Below, one piece after another: positions 48,131-55,790 of a DNA stretch of 64,000 nt (the stretch's first letter is position 1; the number at the start of each line of letters is the position of its first letter). Source of the DNA: Virgisporangium aurantiacum (lineage in GTDB: Bacteria; Actinomycetota; Actinomycetes; Mycobacteriales; Micromonosporaceae); contig NZ_BOPG01000072.1 in NCBI RefSeq assembly GCF_016863635.1, positions 1 to 64,000 of the forward strand, in the 5' to 3' direction. The translations under genes were made by a program, and so were the position numbers. The notes under the pieces were generated by a model, which did no database searches, was not told the origin of the DNA, and saw only the letters and a list, made by a program, of their open reading frames with translations.

Positions 48131-49390
48131 GTGCCCGAAGCTCTCGATACCGCCCTCCTCCGTGTCCGTGATCTTCTGCTCGACCCGGACCACCTGGTCC
48201 GCGCCGTGGCGGCCGGCCGCCGACGCGGGCTGCCGCCGGGGCTGGTGCGGGCGGAGGTCCGGCCGGTGACCCTGAAGTCGGGCCGCCGCGTCCAGGTGAT
48301 GACGAACGACGGCAGCCGGCCGTCGGTCCGCAACATGGAGCCCGGCGACGAACTCACCGCCGCTGTGGACTCCCTGCTGGCGGAGCCGTTCGGCAACTGG
48401 CACGTCGAGACGACCACCGAGACGGTCCAGCTCCGGGTCACCAAGCGTGGCGAGGCGCAGGTTCACTCTGTTGCGTCTTCTGCGTCTCTTCGGTCTTCTG
48501 CGTCTCTTCGGTCTTCTGCCTCTCCCTCGTCTTCTGCCTCTCCGCCGTCTTCTGCCTCTCTTTCGCCTTCTGTGTCTCCCCCGCCTTCAGCCTCTCTTTC
48601 GGTTTCCGAGCCTCATGACCGTGTCAAGGCCCATCTGATCGCGCCCGACGATCCGCTGTTCACGGCCGTCGGGGCGAACGCCGCCAAGCGCCGCCAGGTC
48701 GACGCGTTCCTCCGCGCCCTGAAAGCCACCCTCAACCCACCGTCGTCACCGCTGCGGCTGGTCGACCTCGGCTGCGGCAACGCCTACCTGACGTTCGCCG
48801 CGTACCGCTACCTGTCGGGGCTGGGCCTGGACGTGACGGTCACCGGTGTCGACGTCCGAGCCGACCAACGCGACCGCAACTCCCGACTCGCCGCGGAACT
48901 GGGCTGGGCGGACCGGGTCCAGTTCGTGGCCGGCACGATCCTCGACGCCCCGGTTGACGGAGCCGACCTGGTTCTTGCCTTGCACGCTTGCGACACGGCC
49001 ACCGACGAGGCGTTGGCGCGGGCCGTCGGCTGGGGGGCACGGTGGGTTCTGGCCGCGCCCTGCTGTCATCACGACATTGCCGCTCAGCTCAAATCGCCGT
49101 CGCCGTACGGGCAGTTGACCAGGTACGGAATCCTGCGGGAGCGTTTCGCGGACGTCTTGACTGATACGTTGCGGGCTTCTTTGTTGCGGTTGCACGGGTA
49201 TCGGGTCGACGTGGTCGAGTTTGTGGATTCTGCGCATACGCCGCGGAATTTGCTGCTCAGGGGGTCGTTTACTGGGGCGGTTCCAACGGGTGATCAGGTT
49301 GCGGAGTATGAGGAGTTGACGAGGTACTGGGGGGTGGCGCCTCGGCTGGAGACGCTTCTTGGCTCATCTATTGTTGGCACGTCGGCCTAG
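48131..49390 (+). CDS. SAM-dependent methyltransferase with Ser-rich repeat insert
   Basis: The 419-residue protein has an N-terminal region (1-110) and a class I methyltransferase fold (about 165-390): LRLVDLGCGNAYLTFAAYRY (SAM-binding, about 212-231), TGVDVRADQRDRNS, VLALHACDTATDEAL (about 281-295) and WVLAAPCCHHDIAAQL (about 304-319). The APCC and HACDTATD motifs fit the Methyltransf_32 (RRNAD/GSTCD-like) group, so rRNA or protein is a plausible substrate. Between lies a Ser-rich stretch of about 45 residues made from SSASLR/SSASP repeats (48471-48606). Start GTG 48131. Its end overlaps the mycosin gene by 27 bases. Confidence 0.88.
   Translation: MPEALDTALLRVRDLLLDPDHLVRAVAAGRRRGLPPGLVRAEVRPVTLKSGRRVQVMTNDGSRPSVRNMEPGDELTAAVDSLLAEPFGNWHVETTTETVQLRVTKRGEAQVHSVASSASLRSSASLRSSASPSSSASPPSSASLSPSVSPPPSASLSVSEPHDRVKAHLIAPDDPLFTAVGANAAKRRQVDAFLRALKATLNPPSSPLRLVDLGCGNAYLTFAAYRYLSGLGLDVTVTGVDVRADQRDRNSRLAAELGWADRVQFVAGTILDAPVDGADLVLALHACDTATDEALARAVGWGARWVLAAPCCHHDIAAQLKSPSPYGQLTRYGILRERFADVLTDTLRASLLRLHGYRVDVVEFVDSAHTPRNLLLRGSFTGAVPTGDQVAEYEELTRYWGVAPRLETLLGSSIVGTSA
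48471..48606 (+). repeat. In-frame Ser-rich DNA repeats within the methyltransferase gene
   Basis: Copies of TCTTCTGCGTCTCTTCGG-type and TCTTCTGCCTCTC-type sequence follow each other and read SSASLR, SSASP and the like. They keep the reading frame and link the N-terminal region to the methyltransferase fold. T-rich Ser codons TCT stand out from the usual TCG/TCC/AGC of this genome. Confidence 0.8.
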
Positions 49391-50449
49391 GAGTATGACT
49401 GCTCCTACGACGATGACGAGTCCCGCGACAAGGATGGCGAATCCGATCACCGGGCCGGTGGTGTTGTTCGACGGTGGGCTCGACTTCGCTTTCTCGGATG
49501 GGGTGGGGGCCGAACTGAGACTGGCTCGATTCGGCGGGACGTCGGCGGTGAGTGCTGCTACGGGGTTGACTATTCCGAAGCCGTACTCTTTGTCCCGACC
49601 TGGGTCGCCTTTGTCGATTGCGGTTGCGGTCATTCGGTGAATTACTTCGGTGGCGTTGAGATCGGGAAATTTCGACCGGACTAGAGCAGCGACGCCAGCG
49701 ATGATCGCCGTCGCAGGACTTGTTCCTGTGATCTTGGAGTATCCGCCACCAGGAGCGGTGGACACGACATCTATCGCGGGCGCGGCGAGCATCGCCTCAG
49801 GACCTGATACCGAGATCGCGGCATGATTGCCGTTACGATCAATACCAACTACCACAAGAACACCCGGGTATTTCGCCGGGACCTGTACGCCTACATCTGG
49901 ATAGTTTCCGGCACCAGCTACCACGACGATGTCAGCTTCCTGAGCGCGCCTCACGGCCATTTCCAGCGCACGGTCATCGCTTGTAGTCAACGCCAAACAG
50001 ATTATCTTGACGCCTCTAGTCATCGCCTCATCGATCGCAGCGGCTACAGTCAATGGTCGCTGATTCGGAATCTTCACTGGAATAACGACTGAACCTGATG
50101 CGATTCCCAGGGCTCCGTCTGATGGGGTTCGCCCCCTTGCAGCCACGAGTCCAGCCATTGAGGTTCCGTGCCCGTCCTGATCTGACCGCCCATCTCCAGC
50201 GCTGTTGACCTCCAAGCCAGTTCCGATCGCGTTTCCAAGGTCAGGATGCGATGCATCGACTCCACTATCTATCACAGCAACAGCGACGCCCTCTCCTCGC
50301 GAAGCAAGTTGCGCGTCTCGCATGCCGAGAAAGGACAGATGCCACTGCGCATCACGTACGTTATCAGCGACAGCGATGCCGGGAATCAATATCTGTGCGC
50401 CAACAATGAGTACGAGCCCGAGCGAGAACAAGCCAATCCGTGAAATCAC
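49364..50449 (-). CDS. Mycosin-like type VII secretion-associated serine protease
   Basis: The 361-residue subtilisin-like protease has a signal peptide (IGLFSLGLVLIVGAQILI), catalytic residues in VAVAVIDSGVDASHPDL (Asp, about 60), DGHGTSMAGLVAAR (His, about 95), AGAGN (Asn) and ITGTSPATAIIAGVAAL (Ser, about 266), and a C-terminal membrane helix (VIGFAILVAGLVIVVGAVILL). This is the mycosin architecture: an outward-facing protease anchored in the membrane. GTG 50447-50449 overlaps the stop of the upstream gene. The gene's base composition is clearly lower in G+C than its neighbours (about half at 49981-50040). No EccB, C, D or E gene is nearby. Confidence 0.92.
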   Translation of the reverse strand: MISRIGLFSLGLVLIVGAQILIPGIAVADNVRDAQWHLSFLGMRDAQLASRGEGVAVAVIDSGVDASHPDLGNAIGTGLEVNSAGDGRSDQDGHGTSMAGLVAARGRTPSDGALGIASGSVVIPVKIPNQRPLTVAAAIDEAMTRGVKIICLALTTSDDRALEMAVRRAQEADIVVVAGAGNYPDVGVQVPAKYPGVLVVVGIDRNGNHAAISVSGPEAMLAAPAIDVVSTAPGGGYSKITGTSPATAIIAGVAALVRSKFPDLNATEVIHRMTATAIDKGDPGRDKEYGFGIVNPVAALTADVPPNRASLSSAPTPSEKAKSSPPSNNTTGPVIGFAILVAGLVIVVGAVILLGRRANNR

Positions 50450-51609
50450 CGATCGATTCCGATCACGCCCGGACCGAGCTCGAAAGGTGTCTCCGGACTC
50501 GGTTCAATGACGGGACTAACACCTTGCAGCACGTCCCACTGCAGCGTAAGCGCCGCGGTTGATTCCCGATGACTTTCGGAGGCAGCTCCGGCACGCCCCG
50601 TGAGCGGAAGCGCCGAGGCAGACGACATTGGCCGGCCGGGCTCGATAACTCCGCCAATGGGATTCACCTTTCCCTGCCCACGGCCCGAGCCGATAGCCAC
50701 CGGAGCAGTTGGGGATGCTCCGCCTACAACGCCGGGCGATCCGGCATGGAGGCCACTGGGCCGCGCTAGCCGCCCAGCCTCCCCGACCGATTGCGCACGA
50801 GCGACCAGACCCCCTCCGACCGCGCCCAAGCCGGGGTTTGGTATTCCGACCTCTGGCGCGGGCGAGAGTCCCGAGGCCACCCCGGACGTCGCTGGACCAA
50901 CCGATCCCGGCAGCTTGGACGCAACCGATCCGCCCGCAAGGCCCACTTGGTCGTCAATCGCATCCAATGAACTGACTGATTGAGCAGCCACCCATGAGGT
51001 TGATGAACTCGCTCCTAGCTGCGCGGTGGAAGCACTCCCCGAACCGATGCCGCCCTGGGAGCTCGGGTTCCAAGTCTCCTGCTCCCCAGTCCCTCGTTCC
51101 CGTGTTGGGGCAAGATCGACGAATCGGCGGGAGGATTCCAGAACTTCCTGGTCGTTTTTGGACATTCGTGCGCGGGCCTGCGCGTTCAACGCGTCCGGCG
51201 AATCAGGGCTCCCAGCCGATGACCGCCTGGCCTTCTCGGCCGTCGGCGAGTTTTCGTACGAATCCCAGGCTTGCATGAGCTGGGCCATGTCGGCCTTTGC
51301 CGAGGACAGGCTCGTCAGGACGCCGGCGATCGCGGTGTAGTTGGTAGCGGCGTCGGCGCTGGCGTTCTCGATCGCGGTGCGTAGTTCGGTGATGTAGGCG
51401 ACGAAGGCTTGGGCGGCCGGGCTGCGGCCCGGGGGCCAGGCGTACGCGAGTTCGTCGGCGCAGGCTTTGAGGCGGCCGGCGTGGTGAAGTAGGAGGTCGT
51501 GGGTTCGGCGCCAGGCGTTCACCTGCTGCCATGCGGTTTGAGTGTCGGCGGCTTGGGCGGATGCCCACATTTGGGGCACGCTCTTGCCGGCCCAGTGTGA
51601 CTCACTCAA
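50446..51609 (-). CDS. PPE-like/WXG-fold large secretion-associated protein
   Basis: The 387-residue protein starts with a helical domain (HWAGKSVPQMWASAQAADT through AWRRTHDLLLHHAGRLKACAD and TELRTAIENASADAATNY, about 8-110) resembling PPE and WXG100 proteins, which export through type VII secretion. The rest is Ser/Gly/Ala/Pro-rich and unordered. The TTG start (51607-51609) overlaps the previous gene's stop and has AGGTG upstream. Between WXG-like and mycosin genes, it is a good substrate or partner candidate. Longer upstream starts overlap the WXG gene fully. Confidence 0.75.
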   Translation of the reverse strand: MSESHWAGKSVPQMWASAQAADTQTAWQQVNAWRRTHDLLLHHAGRLKACADELAYAWPPGRSPAAQAFVAYITELRTAIENASADAATNYTAIAGVLTSLSSAKADMAQLMQAWDSYENSPTAEKARRSSAGSPDSPDALNAQARARMSKNDQEVLESSRRFVDLAPTRERGTGEQETWNPSSQGGIGSGSASTAQLGASSSTSWVAAQSVSSLDAIDDQVGLAGGSVASKLPGSVGPATSGVASGLSPAPEVGIPNPGLGAVGGGLVARAQSVGEAGRLARPSGLHAGSPGVVGGASPTAPVAIGSGRGQGKVNPIGGVIEPGRPMSSASALPLTGRAGAASESHRESTAALTLQWDVLQGVSPVIEPSPETPFELGPGVIGIDR

Positions 51610-52075
51610 AGTGCACCTGCCCGGGGCCGGTGGCGAGTGGATCGGCTTTGCCGGTGGCGGCCCGGTCGGCGGCGGAGACCGCGGCAGCGGCTGCCAGCCT
51701 TGCCTGGTCGAGGGCGCCTTGGACTTCCGCGAGGTTGGCGGCCGACAGGGCATCGGTGCCGCGGTAGCGGGCGGCTACGGCGCGGGCGGCCTCGATCAGG
51801 ATCTGTGTGGCGTTGGCGTAGCCGGCCAGTTGGTTGACCGCCGCCTGTAGGCAGGTGGTGTAGCGCGTGCGGGCGGCTTGAACGTCGGGGCTTTCGTGGC
51901 CCATCCCGAAGTAGCTGCCGGTTTGGTAGATGCGCATCAGGCCGATGGCCTGCGGTTCGAAGTTTGCCTGGAGTTCGCCTTCTACGGAGCCGGCGAACGT
52001 GTCCAGACCGCTGACGTCAACGTCGATCGCCGTCAGTCCCGGGACGGAGCTGACCGGATCGTCGATCTCTGGCAT
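51602..52075 (-). CDS. WXG100-like small secreted-type protein
   Basis: The 157-residue helical protein begins MPEIDDPVSSVPGLTAID and then VDVSGLDTFAGSVEGELQ, followed by long Ala-rich helices (about 65-145) typical of WXG100-like folds of type VII secretion in Micromonosporaceae. No signal peptide is present, as is normal for that pathway. GGGAGG precedes ATG 52073-52075. It heads the three-gene run with the PPE-like protein and mycosin, each coupled by overlap. Confidence 0.72.
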   Translation of the reverse strand: MPEIDDPVSSVPGLTAIDVDVSGLDTFAGSVEGELQANFEPQAIGLMRIYQTGSYFGMGHESPDVQAARTRYTTCLQAAVNQLAGYANATQILIEAARAVAARYRGTDALSAANLAEVQGALDQARLAAAAAVSAADRAATGKADPLATGPGQVHFE

Positions 52076-52142
52076 GCGAGCCTCCCCAGATCCGCGGCGA
52101 CCAATGTAGCGGATTCAACGGCCGACCGTAACTAGGTGATTG

Positions 52143-52853
52143 CTAGCTGTGGATAACTCTTGTGCGTACGCGGCGCATCACGGTGGCGATGCCGGGATCT
52201 CGGACCTCGATGTCGGCCAATGGGCGGACGGGAAGGTAGCGACCGGCCACGCCGACGGTGATCGACGCGGGCAGGCGGTCGGCCACTTCCACGCGTAACT
52301 CGTTGGGACCCAGCAACCAGCGCATCGGGCCGGGCAGGCGGGGGTGGACGGGCGCACCGTAGTAATCCAGGAGGCTTTCGTTCCACCGGTCGCACTGGTG
52401 GGATTCGAAGACGCCGGCCAGCCGGTCGAGGTCGGGTTCGGCGACGGCCAGGTCGAGCCGGTACACCCGCAGGGGTGCGCCCTGGAGGAACGCGCCCAGG
52501 CGGCCGGACACCACCCACGGGACCGGGGCCAGTTCGTCGAAGGCCCGACGGAACGTGTCGACCACGGCCAGCCGGTCGTCGTCGGAAAGGGATCGCACCT
52601 CGTCGATCTCTTCGTCGAGTGCGCGCAACCCGGTGCCGGTGGGTTCCACGTCGAGAATCACCTTCAGGTCGAAGATCGCGAAAAGGCGTTCGATGGCGTC
52701 GGTGGTGGGTGCGACTATTCCGCGCTCGACCTGGGATATCCATTGCTGGCTGGCTCCCAGGTGTTGCGCCGCACGGGCCTGGCTCATTTGCCGTTGTGCG
52801 CGTTCATGATTGAACATCCAGCCGACCCTGGATGCCAGGCTCCCCCTCGACAT
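52143..52853 (-). CDS. Helix-turn-helix protein fused to a nucleotidyltransferase-like domain
   Basis: The 236-residue protein starts with an XRE-type helix-turn-helix (NHERAQRQMSQARAAQHLG then ASQQWISQVERGIVAPTTD, about 14-52). The C-terminal part (about 95-236) has WVVSGRLGAFLQGAPLRV and RVYRLDLAVAEPDLD, which resemble nucleotidyltransferase-like folds seen in AbiE and MNT-type toxin-antitoxin proteins; the second Asp pair is not clear. It may be a regulator with an enzymatic or remnant toxin-like domain. ATG 52851 with AGGA eight bases upstream is the chosen start. It lies alone beside the type VII trio. Confidence 0.65.
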   Translation of the reverse strand: MSRGSLASRVGWMFNHERAQRQMSQARAAQHLGASQQWISQVERGIVAPTTDAIERLFAIFDLKVILDVEPTGTGLRALDEEIDEVRSLSDDDRLAVVDTFRRAFDELAPVPWVVSGRLGAFLQGAPLRVYRLDLAVAEPDLDRLAGVFESHQCDRWNESLLDYYGAPVHPRLPGPMRWLLGPNELRVEVADRLPASITVGVAGRYLPVRPLADIEVRDPGIATVMRRVRTRVIHS

Positions 52854-52938
52854 GCGAAGAATCCTGCACCGCCTCCAACCCACCACACCAGAGGCAATTC
52901 AAACCTGTGGATAACAACGCACCACTTGTAAGAGAAGG

Positions 52939-53718
52939 TCAAAGCGTGAATTCGGCCGTTCGCACCACGCCGGCGATTGAAAAATCGAAGAAGGCGCGAT
53001 ACGTTCCCGGTCCGGGCAGCGTGACCCAGAACCGCACCGAACCACCCCGCAGCGCGTCCTCCGGATGCACGTGCACGAACGCCAGGTCGCCGGCCCGCAC
53101 CAGCACGAGATGCCCGTACGCGCCGAGGTATCTGTCCAAGGGTCCCGAAGCAGACACCGTAAATGTCAGAGGTTCGGTCCCGCCCGGCCGAACACGACCG
53201 TCGAGCGTCACCGAAACACCCGAGATGTCCGCGACGGAGCCGGCGGGAGGCAGCGGCGCCGGCGAGAACGCACCACCCACCAGGAGAAATGCCGCGGCGG
53301 TCGCGTCGACTCCGTCGGCGGCGGTGAAGTCGGCGAACACCCGCCAGGTCCCCGGCGCGGTCAGCGTCAACGGCACCGACCAGACGCCGTCGGGGCCGAG
53401 CGTCGGGTGCAGGTGCTGGTATCCGGTGAGGTCCGAGCGGACGACCACCACGTGCATCCGCTTGTCGTGCTTGACCGCGAACTCCGTCACCGGGTCGCCG
53501 AACGCTCCCGCGATCCGGAACCGCAGGTCCCGAGAAACACCCAACGAAAAGTCGGAAGATTCAAGAGCCAAAGAGTATTCGGGACCGGCGTGGGCATGGG
53601 AGGGCGGCGGAGAAGAGGAAGACGACGGTACCGACGCCGTGCCGATGAAGTATCCGCCGATGAGCGCGGCCAGCACGCCGACCACGAACACCGCTCCGCG
53701 CCGCGCGACCGGATCCAT
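52939..53718 (-). CDS. Secreted YtkA-like protein, probable copper homeostasis
   Basis: The 259-residue protein has a membrane anchor (GAVFVVGVLAALIGGYFIG) and two YtkA-like beta domains. They contain VKHDKRMHVVVVRSDLTGYQHLHPT (His/Met-rich) and LGAYGHLVLVRAGDLAFVHVHPE (about 205-225). These His clusters suggest metal binding outside the cell and similar proteins sit near copper transporters in actinobacteria. The ATG start (53716-53718) overlaps the TAA of the RecQ gene by one base. No copper transporter is present in the window. Confidence 0.7.
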   Translation of the reverse strand: MDPVARRGAVFVVGVLAALIGGYFIGTASVPSSSSSPPPSHAHAGPEYSLALESSDFSLGVSRDLRFRIAGAFGDPVTEFAVKHDKRMHVVVVRSDLTGYQHLHPTLGPDGVWSVPLTLTAPGTWRVFADFTAADGVDATAAAFLLVGGAFSPAPLPPAGSVADISGVSVTLDGRVRPGGTEPLTFTVSASGPLDRYLGAYGHLVLVRAGDLAFVHVHPEDALRGGSVRFWVTLPGPGTYRAFFDFSIAGVVRTAEFTL

Positions 53719-55790
53719 TACCCGCTCAGCGCCAGCGCGAACGGCAGCACCATCGGCGCGCCCGCCTGCCGTAGCGCCCGCGCGCACATCGCCATCGTCC
53801 AGCCGCTGTCGACGTAGTCGTCGACCAGAAGCACCGGTCCCTCGAACGACCCGAACGCGGGCAGCGCGATCGAGTCGTACAGGCCCCGCACCCGCTGGGC
53901 GCTGTTGACGCTCGACGCCAGCGGCGCCATGACCTCCACCGACCCCAGCACGGGCAGCCGCCCCACCGAACCGATCCGCGACGCCAGCGACGAAACCAAC
54001 GACGGCCGCGACCGCGACGCGATGAAAACGACACCGGAGGGACGGGACGGCCAGGCGTTGGCACCGCGCGCCCACTCGGCGAGGGCGGAGACGACCCCGG
54101 CGAACACCTCGTCGGACACCGGCGCGTCGGCGTTGACCGCCCGCCGCAACCGGTCTCCCCAGCCGAGGTCGGAGAGGCGCCCGACGGCCCGGCCCGGCGC
54201 GGCCTGCTGCCCCGGCGGGATCCGGCCCGACAGCGGCACGCCCACCGCGCCGAGGCCGGTCGGCCACATCTTGCGGGCCGCGATCTCGACGCCCGTCCGG
54301 CCGAGGTGGGCGGACGCGACATCGAGGGCAGCGGACGACACGTCGACCGGATACCACGGAGAAACACACCCGTCGCACCGGCCACAAGCGGCCGCGCCCG
54401 GATCGTCGAGGCAGCGCCGCAGATACTCCATCCGGCATCCGACGGACCCGCGGGCATAGGACCGCATCGAGTCCTGCTCCGCGACCCGCGCCGCGTCGAT
54501 CCGCGCGTACCGGGTGCTGTCGTGCTCCCACGGAACCCCGGTGGCGACCCAGCCGCCCCGCACCCGTCGGACCGCGCCGTCGACGTCGAGCACCTTGAGC
54601 ATCAGTTCGAGCCGGCTGCGCTTCAGCTCGACCCGGGCCTCCAGCGCCGGCGTCGACAACGGCGTGTCCGACAGCGCGGAGAGAACAGAGAACACCTGAT
54701 CAGCGGGCGGGAACGCCAACGACGCGAAGTATCGCCAGATCGCCTCGTCCTCCGGCCCCGGCAATAACAGGACGTCGGCCGAGGCGACGGCCCGCCCCGC
54801 GCGCCCGACCTGCTGGTAGTACGCGATCGGCGACGCCGGCGCGCCCAGATGGATCACGAACCCCAGGTCGGGCTTGTCGAACCCCATCCCGAGCGCCGAC
54901 GTCGCCACCAGCGCCTTGATGCGGTTGTTCAGCAGGTCGTCTTCGGCGGCCCGGCGTTCGGCGTCGTCGGTCTGTCCGCTGTAGGCGGCTACGGCGATGC
55001 CCCGGCCCCGCAGGAAGCTCGCGGTGTCGAGGGCGGCGGCCACGGTCAGGGTGTAGATGATCCCCGAGCCGGGAAGGTCGCCGAGGTGGTCGGCCAGCCA
55101 ACCCAGGCGATGGGCGGGTGACGGCAGTCGCAGGACGCCCAGCCGCAACGACTCCCGGTCGAGCGCCCCGCGCAGCACCAGCGCGTCACCCAACTGCTCG
55201 GCCACGTCGGCGGTCACCCGGGAGTTCGCCGTGGCGGTGGTCGCCAGCACCGGCGTGTCGGGCGACAGCCCGGCCAGCAGCGACCGCAGCCGCCGGTAGT
55301 CGGGACGGAAGTCGTGCCCCCAGTCCGACACGCAGTGCGCCTCGTCGACGACGAGCAGCCCCACCGACGACGCCAACTTCGGCAGCACGTTGTCGCGGAA
55401 GTCCGGATTGTTCAGCCGTTCCGGGCTGATCAGCAGCACGTCGACCGATCCGGCGGCGACCGACGCCTGAATGTCGTCCCACTCGTCCAGGTTCGCCGAG
55501 TTGATCGTCCGGGCGTGGATACCCGCACGTTCAGCAGCGGAGACCTGGTTCCGCATCAGCGCCAGCAACGGCGAGACGATCACCGTCGGTCCGGAACCGC
55601 GCGCACGGAGCAGAGCGGTGGCGATGAAGTAGACGGCCGACTTACCCCACCCGGTCTTCTGGACGCACAGCACCCGCCGCCGATCGGACACCAGCGCGTC
55701 GATCGCCGTCCACTGGTCCGGTCGCAACGAGGCGGACGGCCCCGCCAGCTTGTGCAGTACGTCCGAAGCAGTGTCACGGAGTGAAGTCAC
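53718..55790 (-). CDS. RecQ-type DNA helicase with C-terminal phosphoribosyltransferase-like domain
   Basis: The 690-residue protein has a superfamily 2 helicase core: RPDQWTAIDALVSDRRRVL, TGWGKSAVYF (Walker A, about 42), VVDEAHCVSDWGHDFRPDYR (DEAH, about 140), ALVATSALGMGFDKPDL and QVGRAGRA. A zinc site CRMEYLRRC...CGRCDGC lies near 455-480. The C-terminal domain has PVLLVDDYVDSGWTMAMCARAL (about 653-674), the PRPP-loop type motif of phosphoribosyltransferases. Fusion of RecQ to that fold is typical in actinobacteria; its activity is unknown. GTG 55790 overlaps the FHA gene stop. Confidence 0.9.
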   Translation of the reverse strand: MTSLRDTASDVLHKLAGPSASLRPDQWTAIDALVSDRRRVLCVQKTGWGKSAVYFIATALLRARGSGPTVIVSPLLALMRNQVSAAERAGIHARTINSANLDEWDDIQASVAAGSVDVLLISPERLNNPDFRDNVLPKLASSVGLLVVDEAHCVSDWGHDFRPDYRRLRSLLAGLSPDTPVLATTATANSRVTADVAEQLGDALVLRGALDRESLRLGVLRLPSPAHRLGWLADHLGDLPGSGIIYTLTVAAALDTASFLRGRGIAVAAYSGQTDDAERRAAEDDLLNNRIKALVATSALGMGFDKPDLGFVIHLGAPASPIAYYQQVGRAGRAVASADVLLLPGPEDEAIWRYFASLAFPPADQVFSVLSALSDTPLSTPALEARVELKRSRLELMLKVLDVDGAVRRVRGGWVATGVPWEHDSTRYARIDAARVAEQDSMRSYARGSVGCRMEYLRRCLDDPGAAACGRCDGCVSPWYPVDVSSAALDVASAHLGRTGVEIAARKMWPTGLGAVGVPLSGRIPPGQQAAPGRAVGRLSDLGWGDRLRRAVNADAPVSDEVFAGVVSALAEWARGANAWPSRPSGVVFIASRSRPSLVSSLASRIGSVGRLPVLGSVEVMAPLASSVNSAQRVRGLYDSIALPAFGSFEGPVLLVDDYVDSGWTMAMCARALRQAGAPMVLPFALALSG

